Notes: a model not told the origin generated them from the sequence alone. Positions 25,169 through 38,933 are shown, numbered from the stretch's first letter. The stretch: DNA of 64,000 nt from Phaseolus vulgaris (GCF_000499845.2 NC_023751.2:35701309-35765308); one strand, 5' to 3'. Program-made: numbers and translations.

Positions 25169-26031
25169 TATAAAAAAAATATAATATTAATTTTTATTAA
25201 GATATCTCTAATGGCAAAGGATAGATGTTTTCCTTTTTCATTTAGTTATGATTGTAAAAACTCATTTTTTTAAGTGATATTTAAAAACAAATTAATTCCT
25301 TTAGTAAGTGATATTTGAAGAAAATTTCATATGATTAAACCGGTCAAAGTATTGATTGATGATTAATTAGTTATTAATTCTATATCTTCAATCCTATGTT
25401 ACTTTAATTGCAATCGAAATAACATACTTTTCAAATGAACACTCTTAGCTTCATGATTAAAGTCTTCTTTTTAGGCCCTAAAAATACTTATTCATAATAT
25501 TTTAAAAATAAAATATCAATTACTTCATAGATAATTGTTTTTGAAGAATTAATGAATAATATTAATATATTAGGAAAGTTAACTACTTTTCTTAAAAAAA
25601 AAACTCCTCATTCGTGTTTATTTCTTTCTTTCCAAAAGTCAAATAATCTTTTAATTTCTTCCTTTATTACAAAAAGAAAAGACATTTTTCAGATTTGATA
25701 TTGACTTACTTTGATACAATATAAAATAATTAGATTTTTTTTATCATGATAAACTAATTAGTTAGAGACTAAGAATATACGTGTAAGAGTTTTCTCCAAG
25801 ATTTTCAAGAAAGAAAAAAAACACATTTTCTTCATAAGTTAAAATTAAATATATAAAATACTTTTGAAAAAAAAACTCTCATTATTTTTTTTTCAATTTT
25901 TATTATTATTAACTTGTAAGTAAACTAAAGAAGTTAATTTTAATTATTTTATTTTATTTTTATCTATAAATCATTTAAGAAAAACTTGTCCAAATAAAAC
26001 CTAAATTTTATTTGTAGTACGTATGATTATT
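25169..26031. other. AT-rich intergenic region
   Basis: No gene recognised; homopolymer-rich. Confidence 0.4.
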
Positions 26032-26412
26032 CACTACAAGAAAATCATTAAATATAAACTAATTTTAGAGATACAAAAATAATTAGTTGATATATTGACT
26101 AAATTAGATACTATTTCATAGACTAAAAGAATTTTTGGTTTCTTAATTAGTTTCTACTATTGATAAATAGTTTCTAAATTGGTATCTAATTAGCTACCAA
26201 AGTTTTAACTACCAATTATCTAGATTCTAAATTAAGTAGCAAAAACCTTGATAGCTAATTATATACCAATTTAGAAACTATTTATCAATAATAGAAACTA
26301 ATTTAGAAACCAATTTTTTTTTAGTTTCTAATAGTATCTAATTTAATAAATATAACAATTAATTATTTTTTGTTTTTAAAATCGGTTTCTATTTAATAAT
26401 TTTGTTGTAGAG
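26032..26412. mobile_element. CACTA-ended foldback MITE
   Basis: CACTACAAGAAAATCATTAA at the left; the right end is mutated (TAATTTTGTTGTAGAG). Mirrored interior with GGTATCTAATTAGCTACC. No exact target duplication. Confidence 0.75.
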
Positions 26413-29400
26413 GTGGTTTCTCTGTAAAAATATATACTAAACATAAAATTGAATATGATATTTTAACTAAATAAATCATCTCATAATATGTAATGTGTTT
26501 ATCATTAGATAATCTAATAATCAAATTATAATTATATTTTGTTTGCAATCTTTTAAAAAGAGAATATATTTCATCCTGTTTTGATAAAAAGTATTAAAAT
26601 GAATTAATGTATTTTTATCTGTAAAAAATAAATAAAATAAAACAAAATATTTTATGATGTTCGAATCCTAAACCTAAACTCTTATACAGAATGTTGAAAC
26701 CCTTATAAAAAATAAATTGACATCATGATTTGGCATATGATTCTTTGAACATGTTCACTTGATATATGTATGGTAGCTTATATATGTCAAACCTTTATTC
26801 TCCTATTCTTGGGATTGTTGAACATGTAACCCTAATTAGATGATTGGAAGAAGAAAGATTATAATAATATTAGGAACTTGATGTGTCTAGGTTGGCCACG
26901 TGAAGCATCCACATGATCAATGGACCTAACAATCAACAACACCAAACACAAACACAAACACAATTCAATCATGCATTGTTGCACAAACAACACACCAAAA
27001 CCCTAAAAATATCTCAATCATATCACTATCTATTTTCTTGGACGATTCATGATGTTATTAACTATGTGTACATGTTGTCATTTTCTAGGAAAATTGTGTA
27101 ATACGAGAAACACCTATTCCTGTGACCAATCACCAAGGGAGTCCAAGGAATCAAAAAGAAAAACTAATGTCAAAATCAAAGTTCAAGAATTATACATGCA
27201 TAAACATGAAATCATACCTTCAATATATGATGCCATGAACTTGGTTATATAATAAATAAATAAATACCCATTATTTTATTAGTTTGGTTAGATTAAAAAA
27301 CAGGAGTTTACCTTTTTTAAAGAGGGGAAATTTGTGTTTTTAATTAAAGTGGTGTTGATTTTGTTCATCCTAATTCGGGTTTAAATTTGTTGAATAAAAA
27401 ACTTTATTAAAATGGAAATTCTATTATAAAAGCTAATCAAGTTTTCCAGAAAACAAAACTAATCATCGTTTAAAACTATTGCATGTTTATATCAATAATA
27501 TAACTACTTTGTGTATTTGTGAAATATAAAAATGTATTCCTGAGTATTATATTCCGTATAGAAATCTTCTTCGTCTCAAAATATTGAATATTTTAAATAA
27601 TTTTTCAAAATTATAATTAAATAATGTTATGTATATGATATAATGGCCAATTAGCTTATATAAAACTACATCATAAGGATTTTTTTATATGGATTAGAAT
27701 AGTCCTACATTTCTAATTTATTATTTTTTCTGATTAAAAAAATGTTATAATAAGTTTATATATGATAAACAGGTTATAAGTAAAATAATCTGTTTAACAT
27801 ATAATTTTTTATGTTTAGTTCACAACCAACACTTACATATAGTAGAAAAAGAAAGAATAATAACAGTTAAATCTTTTTTTATCAATAAAGAATAAAAAAA
27901 AAAGATAATTTAGGGTGTTTTAATTCTTATAAAAAAAATTTAAGACTAAACTTCTTAACCCTCAACCAACTAGGGATTCAACATACTCTACAAAACATCA
28001 ATGAGAGTGATATAGACATGACAAAACTGATATAAACATTATCACATCAGAATACGAATAAATCATTTTTCAAAGAAAACATGTTCTCACAAAATAAGAC
28101 AAAATAAATATCATTCTACACCATTATCCAACAACTGAATAAGATCTTTGTCAGCAAGCAGAAGTAAATCAAACACCCAAGAGCCATAAATATCAAACTA
28201 AATCTGAAAAAACCTACACTAAATCACACAAAAACTTCCAAACTTGATGAAAACATTAAACATAAATCACCTAACTTTTAAAAATTAGTTTAGATACAAA
28301 TTAATTTTAAGTTTTTTTTTTCTTTTGAAAATTTGTATACTTGGATCTCTAATATTTGTTTTTTAGTGTTGAATTATTAATAGTAGTTTGATATTACTGT
28401 GAAGCCCTAGGGATATGTGAGAATTAGTTGTGGCTAGCCAGAGAAGTGTGTGAAAAGTGGGAAATTTTGAAGAAAAAAAAGATGTTGTAGTTAAAAAAGT
28501 GTGAAAAAAGGAGTGAGGTAATTAGGGTTTGTAAAGTGGTCCATGTTGTAAGAACACTAAGGGAAAAATGTGTAGGGTTGTGTGATTTGGGATAAGATAA
28601 TGGAAGCATAAAGGCTATAGTCATAGGGTTGAAGTTGGAGCTGCTTCTTCATTGGGTCGCCAAAGGCACGCGTTGTACCCTAACAAAGGCACACACCCTT
28701 AGCAAACTAGACCCACACACCACCATTACTTTCTTCTCTTTTTTTTTCTTCTTCAAAAATACCTTTTTCACATCACTATTCAAAAACCCTAAAAAAAATA
28801 TATTATATTATAATAAATTAATAATTTATTAAAATGTAAAGTTAATATACATCACATAATGTGGATGTCAAATTATCGGTATTCTTTTTATAAAAATTTA
28901 ATGTCATGAGTTTCAAAATCTATAACTTATCTTATTTACCTAATGATACTTTATAGGATATTCTTCTCAAGTAAGATACCAATTGAAGTATGTTGAAAAA
29001 TATATACTAAGATAAATAATATATAAAAAATATTATTATATATTAAGATTTCTATTAGAAATGAGGTTTTTGATATAATTTTTTTTTCTAAGTTAGTATA
29101 CTTTGAGAAAAAAAAAAATCTCCAAATAGTATATGATGGTAGTTAATTTTAAATGATATGATTTATTGTGTAAGATGAGAATTTGATTTCTAATGAGTAG
29201 AATTCTAGTATTCGTTTCTCCTTTTTCATACAGAACAACTAATTGAAATGGTGTTTTTTTAATAAAAATTTCAAAAAGAAAAAATAATTTAAATAAAAAA
29301 TATTGTTTTATTAATTATTTTAATTAATCTTTTAATTTTTTTTTGTTTTTATTAAAAAAAAGTGAAAAATCAAGCCAGAATTGTTTTTACTAAATTCGTC

Positions 29401-29583
29401 GATTTTCCAGCTATGAGGGGGACCATTGAAGACTACAATTTGACTTTCTAATACTAAATTCTAACCCCTAAACAGTTTAAAAAGAAATCTAATTTAATAG
29501 ATAATATACGTTAAGTTTATTTAGGAAAATTTCAAGGCATTCAGAAAAAAAAATATAGTTTAGTAAATAATATGACATTGAAC
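26413..29583. other. long AT-rich intergenic region
   Basis: About 3.2 kb with no supported gene. A stretch near 28390-28770 is less AT-rich and has small open frames on both strands, but these are low in complexity (FFFF, SHFSHTS) and resemble no family I know. Confidence 0.4.
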
Positions 29584-29815
29584 ATATTTGGTACTAAATA
29601 GAAATCAATTTTAGAGAAAAAAAATAATTAGTCACTATATTAACAAAATTAGATATTATTTTAAAGACAAAAAAATTATAAATTAATTTTTAAATTGGTA
29701 TCTAATTAGCTATTAAGATTTTAGCTACTAATTACTTTAGATTCTAAAGTTGGTATACTAATTTCTATTAATTTCTAACAATAAAAATTAATTTAGATAT
29801 CAATAATTTAAATAT
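29584..29815. mobile_element. CACTA-ended foldback MITE, partial
   Basis: Carries AAATAGAAATCAATTTTAGA, ATAATTAGTCACTATATT and GGTATCTAATTAGCTATTAA in family order, but lacks both CACTA ends. Separated by AT repeats from the next copy. Confidence 0.55.
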
Positions 29816-29934
29816 AGGAATACTTAATATATATATATATATCACTTTATTATTATATTATTAGTATTATATATATTAAATATTTATATATTACTAATTT
29901 TAAAGATAATTATTATTATTAATTCACTATAATT

Positions 29935-30357
29935 AACCAAATTTAGAGACAAAAAATAATTAATCATTATATTGACTAAATTAGATACTAATTTAGAGAT
30001 TAAAAACTTATTCATATCTAAAGTAATTTTTATTTTTAATAAAAATTTATAAAATGGTTTTTAAATTTGTATCTAAATTAGCTATCTAAGTTTTAACTAC
30101 TACTATTTAGATTCTAAATTAGTATCTAAAACTAATAGAGACTAATTTAAAATATAAAGTAGTAAGTAGCTAAAACCTTGGTAGCTAATGATTAGATATC
30201 AATTAATAAACCATTTTATAATTTTTTATTAATAACAGAAACTAATTTAGATACTAATAATTTTTTTAGTTTATAAAATAGTCTCTAATTTAATTAAATA
30301 ATAACTAATTATTTTGATCTCTAAGATTAGTTTTTATTTAATAATTTTCTTGTAGTG
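29935..30357. mobile_element. CACTA-ended foldback MITE, complete copy
   Basis: CACTATAATTAACCAAATTT at the left, ATAATTTTCTTGTAGTG at the right, flanked on both sides by ATT. Longer than average (423 bp). Confidence 0.75.
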
Positions 30358-33214
30358 ATTATTATGATGAACTATACTTTCAGAAAATAACATTAACACA
30401 ATTTTTTTTTATAAACTTCAACATCAACTAAGAGAATAAGTTTTTTAGAATAATAAAAAATTAAGAAGATACGATATTATAAATATGTATAATTTACAAT
30501 ATGTTCTTTCTCCCATTAAAAGTCATAAGTAGGTCTAGTTAAGAAAAAATATTCATGTTTATTCATCCAATATTTATTAAATAGGACAATTCAAGATTCA
30601 TATTGCCACACCAACTTTTTTTTAATATATAAAGCAAATTATAAGAAAAAATTTAAATTGAAAGTATAATATACAAATCTTACATTGAATCTCAGACATA
30701 AAACTAAAGTTCATTCAATTTCAATTCGCGAGCACCACTTCTTAGACGAGTAATCTCAAATTTCATATTCTTTTACTTAAAATCATACAAAAATAAATAT
30801 TTTCATAAAATTTTATTCATAGCAGACTAAACTACAAACTAGAACAAAGTTATAACAAAAATGAGACTAACTCAACGATAAATAAAGAAAATTGTGTTAG
30901 TTAAATTAAGAAATTAAATGTAGACAAAAATAAAATATATTAAAATACAAAAGTTCATAAATCTAGAATAATAGAGAACTAAAAAGAAAAATGAAAGTAT
31001 TTACAGATTAAAACAATACATTAAAAATAATTTTAGACAAAATTTTCTAAAATATTTACGAACTTAAACAATATATTAAAGATAATTTTAGGCAGGTTAA
31101 AATTAACTCATACACAGATGAAAAATAAAAATTTGAAGAAAGTATAAGCAAGAAAGTTACTACGAATTAACTTATACAAGAACTCCTTTTAGTTTAATTT
31201 TTTTTTTCTGATAAAAAAATAATCCAAACAAGTTATTATAAATATAAAGTTAGCACTCATGTTGTTTATAATATTTTCTAGGTCATTCATAAGATGATGA
31301 GATCATCCCACTCAAACAAAACATATTGTTTCAACATTCTAAATCCAAATAAGTGCATAATGACTACTCACATAAAACCCTTTCCCTCTTCACTTCCTAC
31401 CATCTAACTTACTTCACCATTCATAATTGCTTCAAGTTTTGGCACTTTCCATAAACCAAAAAAAAAAAAAAAACTTAATTATGAACCAATTTGATATTTA
31501 GAATGTTCCTTGTCAATCTCCTATGTGCCCCACCCACATAGCTCAATTATAGAATATAGTTGAGGAAACAAACCCCCCTAGTTTAACCAATCAAAAGTGT
31601 CACAAAATCTAATTAGAAAACCCCATCACAAAAGAAAAATCTTTAATAGGATCAAAAAAATGTAGCATATTAACACAACCTTATGGCCCCACACTGAGTA
31701 AAAAAAGTAACTTTATGCATGATTGGTCCTTGAAATTGGTTGATCAAAAAATTTCAACAAATGTGTGCCCCTTTGGTATATAATAATATATATATAATAT
31801 AAGACGAGTGATGGTGAAGAAGGGTGAGAGTGAATCCCTCCTTCTGACATGGATGCTTTGTTGATAAGATGTGAGGAGAAAAAAATGGTGATGTGGGGTC
31901 AGAAGAGATTGTGGAGGTGACAATTGTCACTCACCCAACCTTTGAAAATGTTGATTGTACTACTCTTATCATGATGTTGTGTCCAAGTTCCAACCAGAGT
32001 GCAGAAGATCTAATGTTCACTTTCTGATTTGACATGTTTTGGGATGATTAGTTAAGATTTTTTTCATGTGGCTTCACTGTTATGCCTCTTGGTTTGGTTC
32101 ATTAAAGAAGCAATTGACTCAAGAATGAGCTTTTTGCTTAAGCATGCTAAGTTAAAGTCACCTTTTCTTTTCATCTCATTCATCACAGTGCCCAATGACC
32201 ACATACATTACTTCAGATAAAAGGGATCCCAAGAGAATCATACCTTTATTATATATATATATTTAATAGAGGCCAACCTGTATTTCAAACAAAAGCATAC
32301 ATTAAATTAAACTCACTTATCATCTTTGGAATTATAGGATCACCTTCCACAGATCACAATTTACTGTTCATGGAGAGTTTTTTTTATTCAAATAAAAAAA
32401 ATATATTTTAGGAATGATTCAATTCATTTACAAAATGGTATAAAAAGAAATAAATCCTCCTCTTGTAACTAATTTTCTCCAAACAAAATGTCTGACGAAC
32501 CAAAATAAATCACTTATATTTAATTGAATACAAAACAGGAGATACAGATACCAGTATAAAAAGGAAAAACAAGTAGAAGAGACTTTAGAGATGATCTAAT
32601 TATTTCAAAATGATCTTTAAAGATTTAAAGATGTATTTATTCCTATATTTTCAAATATGATGAAAAGTTATATAATAATATTATCCAACATTTTTTTTTT
32701 GCCATGCCATGTGTATTAGAGTGTCTTTAATAGGAGTTATTATTAATATATGGGGTATTTTTGTTTTTGTGTAGTTTTGCTTTAAATATTTTGAGGTGAA
32801 AGGCATATGGAAGAAAACTTTTGTTAAATACTAAAATATGTTTTCTTGTGAAGTTCAATAAAAATGTAAATATGTATTTAAATTACTTTTTAAGATTCAT
32901 TATAAGTTTTCATGGAGCTGTATTATTGAAGTAAAAAAATGTTAAAATTATTGACTCTGATCAAGCATGATGTTAAAAAAAAATAAAGCAATGAATTTAA
33001 TTTGTTATGCTTTATTAATTTAAAAACTTTTATATTGTCAGATAGTTAGAAATTATTATAGGTACGACTTTTAAAATATTTTTTATTGTAAAAATCACCA
33101 TATATATAATAATAATAATTTTTTTCAAGCAATAATAATGTTATCAAATTGTTTAATTTTAAAAAAAATTTACATTCACTTATATACTTTCTGAAAACTC
33201 CATAATTATATTGG
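30358..33214. other. long AT-rich intergenic region
   Basis: No supported gene. An A-run lies near 31460. The part from about 31800 to 32350 has noticeably more balanced composition but no open frame or family motif. Confidence 0.4.
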
Positions 33215-33410
33215 ATCTTCAACACACGTTATTTACGTCAAAATCTTTCAACTTGTGAGACTATATATTTATGTGTAGTTTGATAGTGAGTGACACAGTA
33301 AATTCAACAAACTCTCGTTAGAATAAACTTTAAATGACTCTGATGTCATCTTAAATAGTTGACTTTTAAACCTAACTTAATTTTACAAAATCGACTTATA
33401 AGGTAAGATT
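33215..33410 (-). mobile_element. decayed TRIM-type element
   Basis: Shares TCTTCAACACAC, a 'CAACAAACTCTCGTTAGAAT'-like string, ACTTTTAAACCTAACTTAAT and TTTTACAAAATCGACTTATA with the other TRIM copies, in minus orientation. The primer site is no longer clear. It abuts the LINE fragment at 33412. Confidence 0.45.
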
Positions 33411-33411
33411 T

Positions 33412-33901
33412 TTTTATAAAAGTTTTCATGTTAGGCATCACTATGCAACTTGACATCTCAGCTAGGCTGACACTTCAAGTAACAACAATCATCTGCCATC
33501 ACATGAAAAAAGTATTATTAAAAAAAAGGAAAAAGAAAGAAAATACAAAAATATGGGGAAACTAGACCAAAACCCACATGTTAACAAAAACGATACATAG
33601 GTAGACTATACCCATTCATAAAGAATTCTAAGAACAGACTAGATGGAAGTCTATTATACCAATGAAATGATTATCTATGAATGAACCTTAAATTAGCCAA
33701 CTTATCAGCACATGCATTTTCCTCACGAAAAATATGAGTAACCCTAAACTTGATTGTCCTACAGAAATTAAGACAAATGTAAGATTTGCACTCACTTATA
33801 TTATGAAAAATCATTATCTTTAATTGATGGAAGATGTTCAACATCCAAACACTCAAAATAACATCTGATAGATATACCATTTTAAGAAAAAATAACTTCA
33901 A
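33412..33901 (-). mobile_element. 5'-truncated LINE, second copy of the 3' end
   Basis: Minus-strand frame 33901-33671 ends with FCRTIKFRVTHIFREENACADKLANLRF, matching the last RNase H block of the 14978 copy. The following 3' UTR to about 33412 is nearly the same as 15284-15522, apart from a longer T-rich insertion. The upstream part of the frame no longer resembles RNase H. Opposite orientation to the first copy. Confidence 0.75.
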
Positions 33902-35043
33902 ATCATCATACTAACTAAAGTTTTTATTGGTTAATTATATGTTAATCATTAACTCGAATTCTAAACTATCATAATTACCCTTTAATCTTTTACCTTTGAC
34001 GAAGATGAGAAGCCCCTTCTAAATTCATTGGTGCCATTAGAATATAGAGTAAGTAGTAGTATAACCAGATTTGGTACGTGCCTAACATGGAGGGAGTTCT
34101 AAAGTTCAAAATCATGTGAAATTTGTAATGGGAAAGTCAAAACACTATTGATTTTGTGGTGTCTAAAATCTCCATGACAGAAAAGCAACCTTGTTTAGGT
34201 TTTGTTTGAGCTAATCTAATTCTAGTGTGACACAAGCCACCTAAAAGATATTTTATACAATATATTTATATGAAATAAAAAAAGATAGGGAAAGGAATCA
34301 CACAGGTTGGTTCATGAAGGAACACAGGTAAAAATATAATTAGCAAAAAAATAATAAAAAAAAAAATAAAAGCTTGGATCCAATTCAGCCTCCACATTCA
34401 ATGCATCAGATTCTGGTTACGACTTCCCCACCAAGAAATATTAAAATAAGAAGATAGAAATTGATATTTAAAGGACAAAAGGAATCTCTTCATTTTGGGA
34501 TGAAGGCTTATCTTCTCTGGATCCAATACCTTCTCTTCATTTATAATAATATCCTCATCACCACGTTATTCCATTGCTTGCATTCACATTATTCTACTCT
34601 CTCTTCTTAATCTTCTATAAATCCTAATCCTCAATTATTGTTCACAAAATTATTCTATACAATAATAATAACATTTGTATCTTTCCTTGTCATTCCTCAT
34701 TCTGTCATAAAATATCAAATCAGGAACATATACAAGGACACTCTTTTCTTTCACAGACTGGCTCACATTTTTTTTTTTCCATTCAAAGTATTGGCTACTC
34801 TTTGATCATTTTTGAATCAATCGGGTTCGTATGATATTTGGGAGTTCAGTATTTGGTTAAGATTATCCAATCAAAATCATTATTTCTAAATAAAAGATTA
34901 ATAAAACTAATTAGTGGTCAAATATTAAGTAATACGATCTAAATCTGTAATCCAACCCAATAATAAAGGATTTATGATGATCATATAAATAAGTACAAAT
35001 TTCAAAAATTAGGTACGTCATCATCCAGTACTAATAGTACCGA
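33902..35043. other. intergenic region with a possible promoter
   Basis: Mostly AT-rich. Around 34490-34700 the sequence is pyrimidine-rich with a CTATAAATCC string near 34614, which could be a core promoter reading rightwards. No open frame follows directly. Confidence 0.3.
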
Positions 35044-35090
35044 ATGCCGAACATCGAAATCTCACTTAAGCATTGGGGTGTCTTTTGCAG

Positions 35091-35271
35091 GTACCATTCA
35101 AGTTTAGAGTTCACGAAGACAAGAACTAGACCAACTAAAGGAGAACACGGATTGTTTCGAGAAGAGGAAGAAGTCAACAATCATTCTCTTGACTTCAACC
35201 CTGTTAGAAAACAATTTGATTTAAATTCTACTACAAAATTTCATGGGAAAGGGGTAGTGCATTTCTATTAG
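35091..35271 (+). CDS. possible terminal exon of an uncharacterised small gene
   Basis: A good acceptor-like TCTTTTGCAG ends at 35090. The open frame after it encodes YHSSLEFTKTRTRPTKGEHG, an acidic EEEE stretch and DFNPVRKQFDLNSTTKFHGK before TAG at 35269-35271. Composition is more coding-like than the surroundings. I found no partner exon with a start codon or signal peptide, and I recognise no family. It may equally be chance. Confidence 0.25.
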
Positions 35272-37174
35272 GTCATGAACCTTAATTAAGCTACCAATCT
35301 TCCTTTTTTGTTTTCATTTTTTGGCATTGGAAATGAATGGTTGGTGTTCTTTTTCTTTGGGGAGAGGGGGGTGAAATTGTTACCATTTAAAAGTAATTAT
35401 GTTATTGGACTTGCAAAGATCCACAATAAAGTTGGTGTTGTTTTATGACCACATGGAGGAAGCATTGAGTGAGGATTGGATTGTGATTTAGAAAGAAGGG
35501 AACAACAGACAAGAATCTGAAGGTTTGATTGCATTGTTCTTTTGTTCTTAAGGAATCTGTTTATTTAAGATTGTGAGAAAATAAAATTTCTCCAAACAAT
35601 CTGTCCATGTGTTTGGTGAATAGATCCATTGAGGTTAGAGGGGGCAAGGAATGTTTATTAAGATTCAAGGATGCTTTCTTCATGAAAATGCAAGCAAAAA
35701 AATTACCTTTTTTTTCCTCATTAGTTCTTTTGGTAATCCAAGTTTTAATATTAATTTAACATGTTAAGGGGTTTGATAATGAAGTTTTTTTTTTCAAACC
35801 CAAGATTTAGTAAAATCTTTCTATATATGTCTCCAAATTGGGAAAAAATATGAAAAGTTGGTGAAATAATTGGTCTTGTTTGTTTGTGAAGTCTTTTTAA
35901 GATTGTTTTTTTTTGTTAATCTTAACTATTATATTCAATATTCATAGTCTATAATATTTGTGAAGAGATTTTCTAAACTAGAAAGAGTAAAACTTTTATA
36001 AAAAACTATCAATTAATTCACTTGTTAGCATAATTGTTTTTTCAAGTGTATTATTTTGAACTCTCCGTACAATAGACGAAAAAAAAAAACCAACAAATAA
36101 ATACATTAAGAACTTTTCACAAAAGCTTTATGTTTTTTTTTATTGAAACACTATTTACAAGCTTATATATTTTTATAGTATATATACTATTTTTAAGTTT
36201 TTAATTAAGAAAATAACTATTTTATAATATTATTTAAAAACATAATTTGATAAATTTATAAATATCTATAATTATATTATATTGATATTAATATATAAGC
36301 AAAATTTAATTTTGTTTTGGCCCTGTAATTGTTTTCTGAATTGAATTGTTTTGGGACAAAACTCAATTATGTTGAACTTTGTTGATATAAAAAAGACTTA
36401 AAACAACTACCTATAGCATATGTAGCCATAAATGAAAAGAGGTAGGTGATGGCACATACATGAAATTTTGAAGAGGAGAAAGACAACTAGAGAGACAAAA
36501 AACTAAAATTAAAAATGTCCATGTTGGTGTCTAATCATAGGTTTCCTTTTGATTCCACATTGGAGCATATAGATGAAAGAGTAAAATGAGATTAGGTTAA
36601 AAAATAATAATAGTATTATGATGGGTTGCATTATTGATTTGGAAAATGAAGATGAAAAGGAGGGGTGGGGGGAACATCTCTTTTGGTCGGATAGGATAGG
36701 GTTACTTTTTTCCTTGGTCAAAAGAAGATATATAGATATTCATGAGTTACAAGTCTTGTTCCATGACTAAGATTACCCTTACAAATCAAGGGCACAATGT
36801 GTGGGCCTTAGAGATATTGTGCTTCATACAAAATGCATAATTCATTTGCTTGCATTGCATCTCACTCACTTCACTTGCTTGCTTCTTGTGGCCAACCTTA
36901 GTGACAATACCAAAGGAAAGAGTGTGAATGTGTGTGTGTTTAGTGGCTAACTTGAAGTGACCTTTGTGCATAAGTCAGTGCTCCACAACCTACCTGCCTC
37001 TTTCACACACACATAACACCAAAAAAAACCCTAATTCTCATTTCTAACTAACACAACTTCTTTTCTAACCTCTTATCTTAGTTAAGGATTAAAAAAAATA
37101 GTTTCCAATTCTATGTTTTTTTTTATAAATACACTTATTATGTAACATAGACATTATGTAACATAGACATGAAA
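35272..37174. other. intergenic region
   Basis: AT-rich with T-runs. Small minus-strand open frames at 36509-36971 are low in complexity and not supported. A tandem ACATAGACATTATGTA-like string precedes the next MITE. Confidence 0.4.
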
Positions 37175-37556
37175 CACTACAAGAAAATCATGACATAGAA
37201 ACCAATTTTTAGAGACCAAAATAATTAGTTACAATAATAACTAAATTAGAGACCATTTTAGAAACTAAATAAAAAATTGGTTTCTAAATTAGTTTCTATT
37301 ATTTTTAAATAGTTTTTAAATTGGTATCTAATTAGCAACAAAGGTTTTAACTACCAATTATTTAGTTTCTAAATTTGGTTTCTAAAACCTTGGTTGCTAA
37401 TTAGATACCAATTTATAAACTATTTAACAATAATAGAAACTAATTTAGAAACCATTTTTTTTTTAGTTTCTAGAATGGTCTCTAATTTAGTTACTATTGC
37501 AACTAATTATTTTGGTCTTTAAAAATTGGTTTCTATTTCATGATTTTCTTGTAGTG
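37175..37556. mobile_element. CACTA-ended foldback MITE, complete copy
   Basis: CACTACAAGAAAATCATGAC to CATGATTTTCTTGTAGTG, flanked on both sides by AAA. Very close to the 12958 copy in wording and length, with strong mirror symmetry. Confidence 0.88.
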
Positions 37557-38786
37557 AAAATTGTATCTATATTAGACAAGTGGACCTATATATATATATT
37601 GTGTATATCAGTATGTTGGTATATGTGCAAAATATTTTAATATCTTTCAGTTAACCAATATTTAGCTGATTTATCAAAAATATTTTTCGTATAATTTGGG
37701 ACGTGATTATGATTACTATCGTAACTGTTGTTGCTATTATTTATTAAGTGACTTGACATGTGTTTTGACACAGTCAATCGATCGATCACTGAGATCGAAA
37801 CTGACTCATTCGATACCGACTGGAAAAAAAATCAAACTTTCAACTGCTCTTTAAAAAAAAATAGTAAAGAGATATGAAATCAATATTCTCAACAAAATAT
37901 ATAATATTTGATTACTATGTTAAGTAGAGATATATCTCAACCATGTACTCCAAAACAACCTAATCAACCATACCATGATTAGGGTTTCTTTGTTTTGTAC
38001 AATTTCGTGGTACTTGTATTGTGTGAAGCATAATTAACCATACAAATTAGTATAAATGACTTTCTTACAAAAAGTTATGCAACTAATGAGGTAGGTGAGT
38101 GGAGAAACATGACATTGTTTGAAGTAAAATTTAGGGTTTGGTGCATTTCTGAAAACCTTTTTCGTACGTTTAAACATTTTGTTTCAACTAATCTCCATGT
38201 CCTGCCCAAGGAAGATACGTATGTTGTACTGATTGGACTTAAATTACTTCAACTTGGATTCTTCTTAGAGCATCTTCCAAATGAAATGTAAATCTTATAA
38301 ATATAGTTTTTTTAAAATAAAAGAGAATTCTTTATATAAATAATTGCTTTCACGTTAAAATATTTATATTTGTGGAATTATATTAAAATAATATTTTTCA
38401 CTTTTAAAAGATAGTTTGAAGGATTTGTATAAAAATAATATTGTTATTTACAAGAAATTTTAATAAGAAACTTTTAATGAAAATTAATGATCTTAAAATC
38501 CATTTATCTTAACTTTTTTTCACCATTGGCTGTTAATTTTTGCTAATTCTCATTAAATTTTAAAGAGAGAGATATGCGTTGACAATTCCGAAACAGTATG
38601 TATTATATTTTCAAACATTTTTTACTATTTAGTCTTTCATCATGTTACGTTAGAATTTGTTTACTATGTAGAATCCTTTTTTTATTCCTGAAATGATATT
38701 TTCCAAAAATAATCTTTTGTAGGAATCATTTATTTCATGTAGAGTTTGAAAATTTTATAGCTTGAAAATGTTATGGAATCTGAATT
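37557..38786. other. intergenic region
   Basis: No gene recognised. A 60-codon frame at 38109 has no family resemblance. Confidence 0.4.
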
Positions 38787-38933
38787 AGTTGCTATAGTGG
38801 CTAAATTAGAGACTATTTTAGAGACTAAAAAAAAATTGATTTCTAAATTAGTTTCTATTATTGTTAAATGATTTTTAAATTGGTATCTAATTAGTCATAA
38901 GTTTTTGCTACCAAATTTAATTTTCTTGTAGTG
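38787..38933. mobile_element. CACTA-ended foldback MITE, internally deleted
   Basis: About 145 bp: the left-arm interior (GCTATAGTGGCTAAATTAGA to GGTATCTAATTAG) jumps directly to the right terminus TTTTCTTGTAGTG. The left end and most of the right arm are missing. Confidence 0.65.

Noticed and set aside
28424..28832. Facing open frames as a possible small gene pair
   Set aside because: Low-complexity residues (runs of F, S, H, T), no splice or family evidence.
36509..36971. Minus-strand open frames
   Set aside because: Hydrophobic or His/Lys-rich chance frames in low-complexity DNA.
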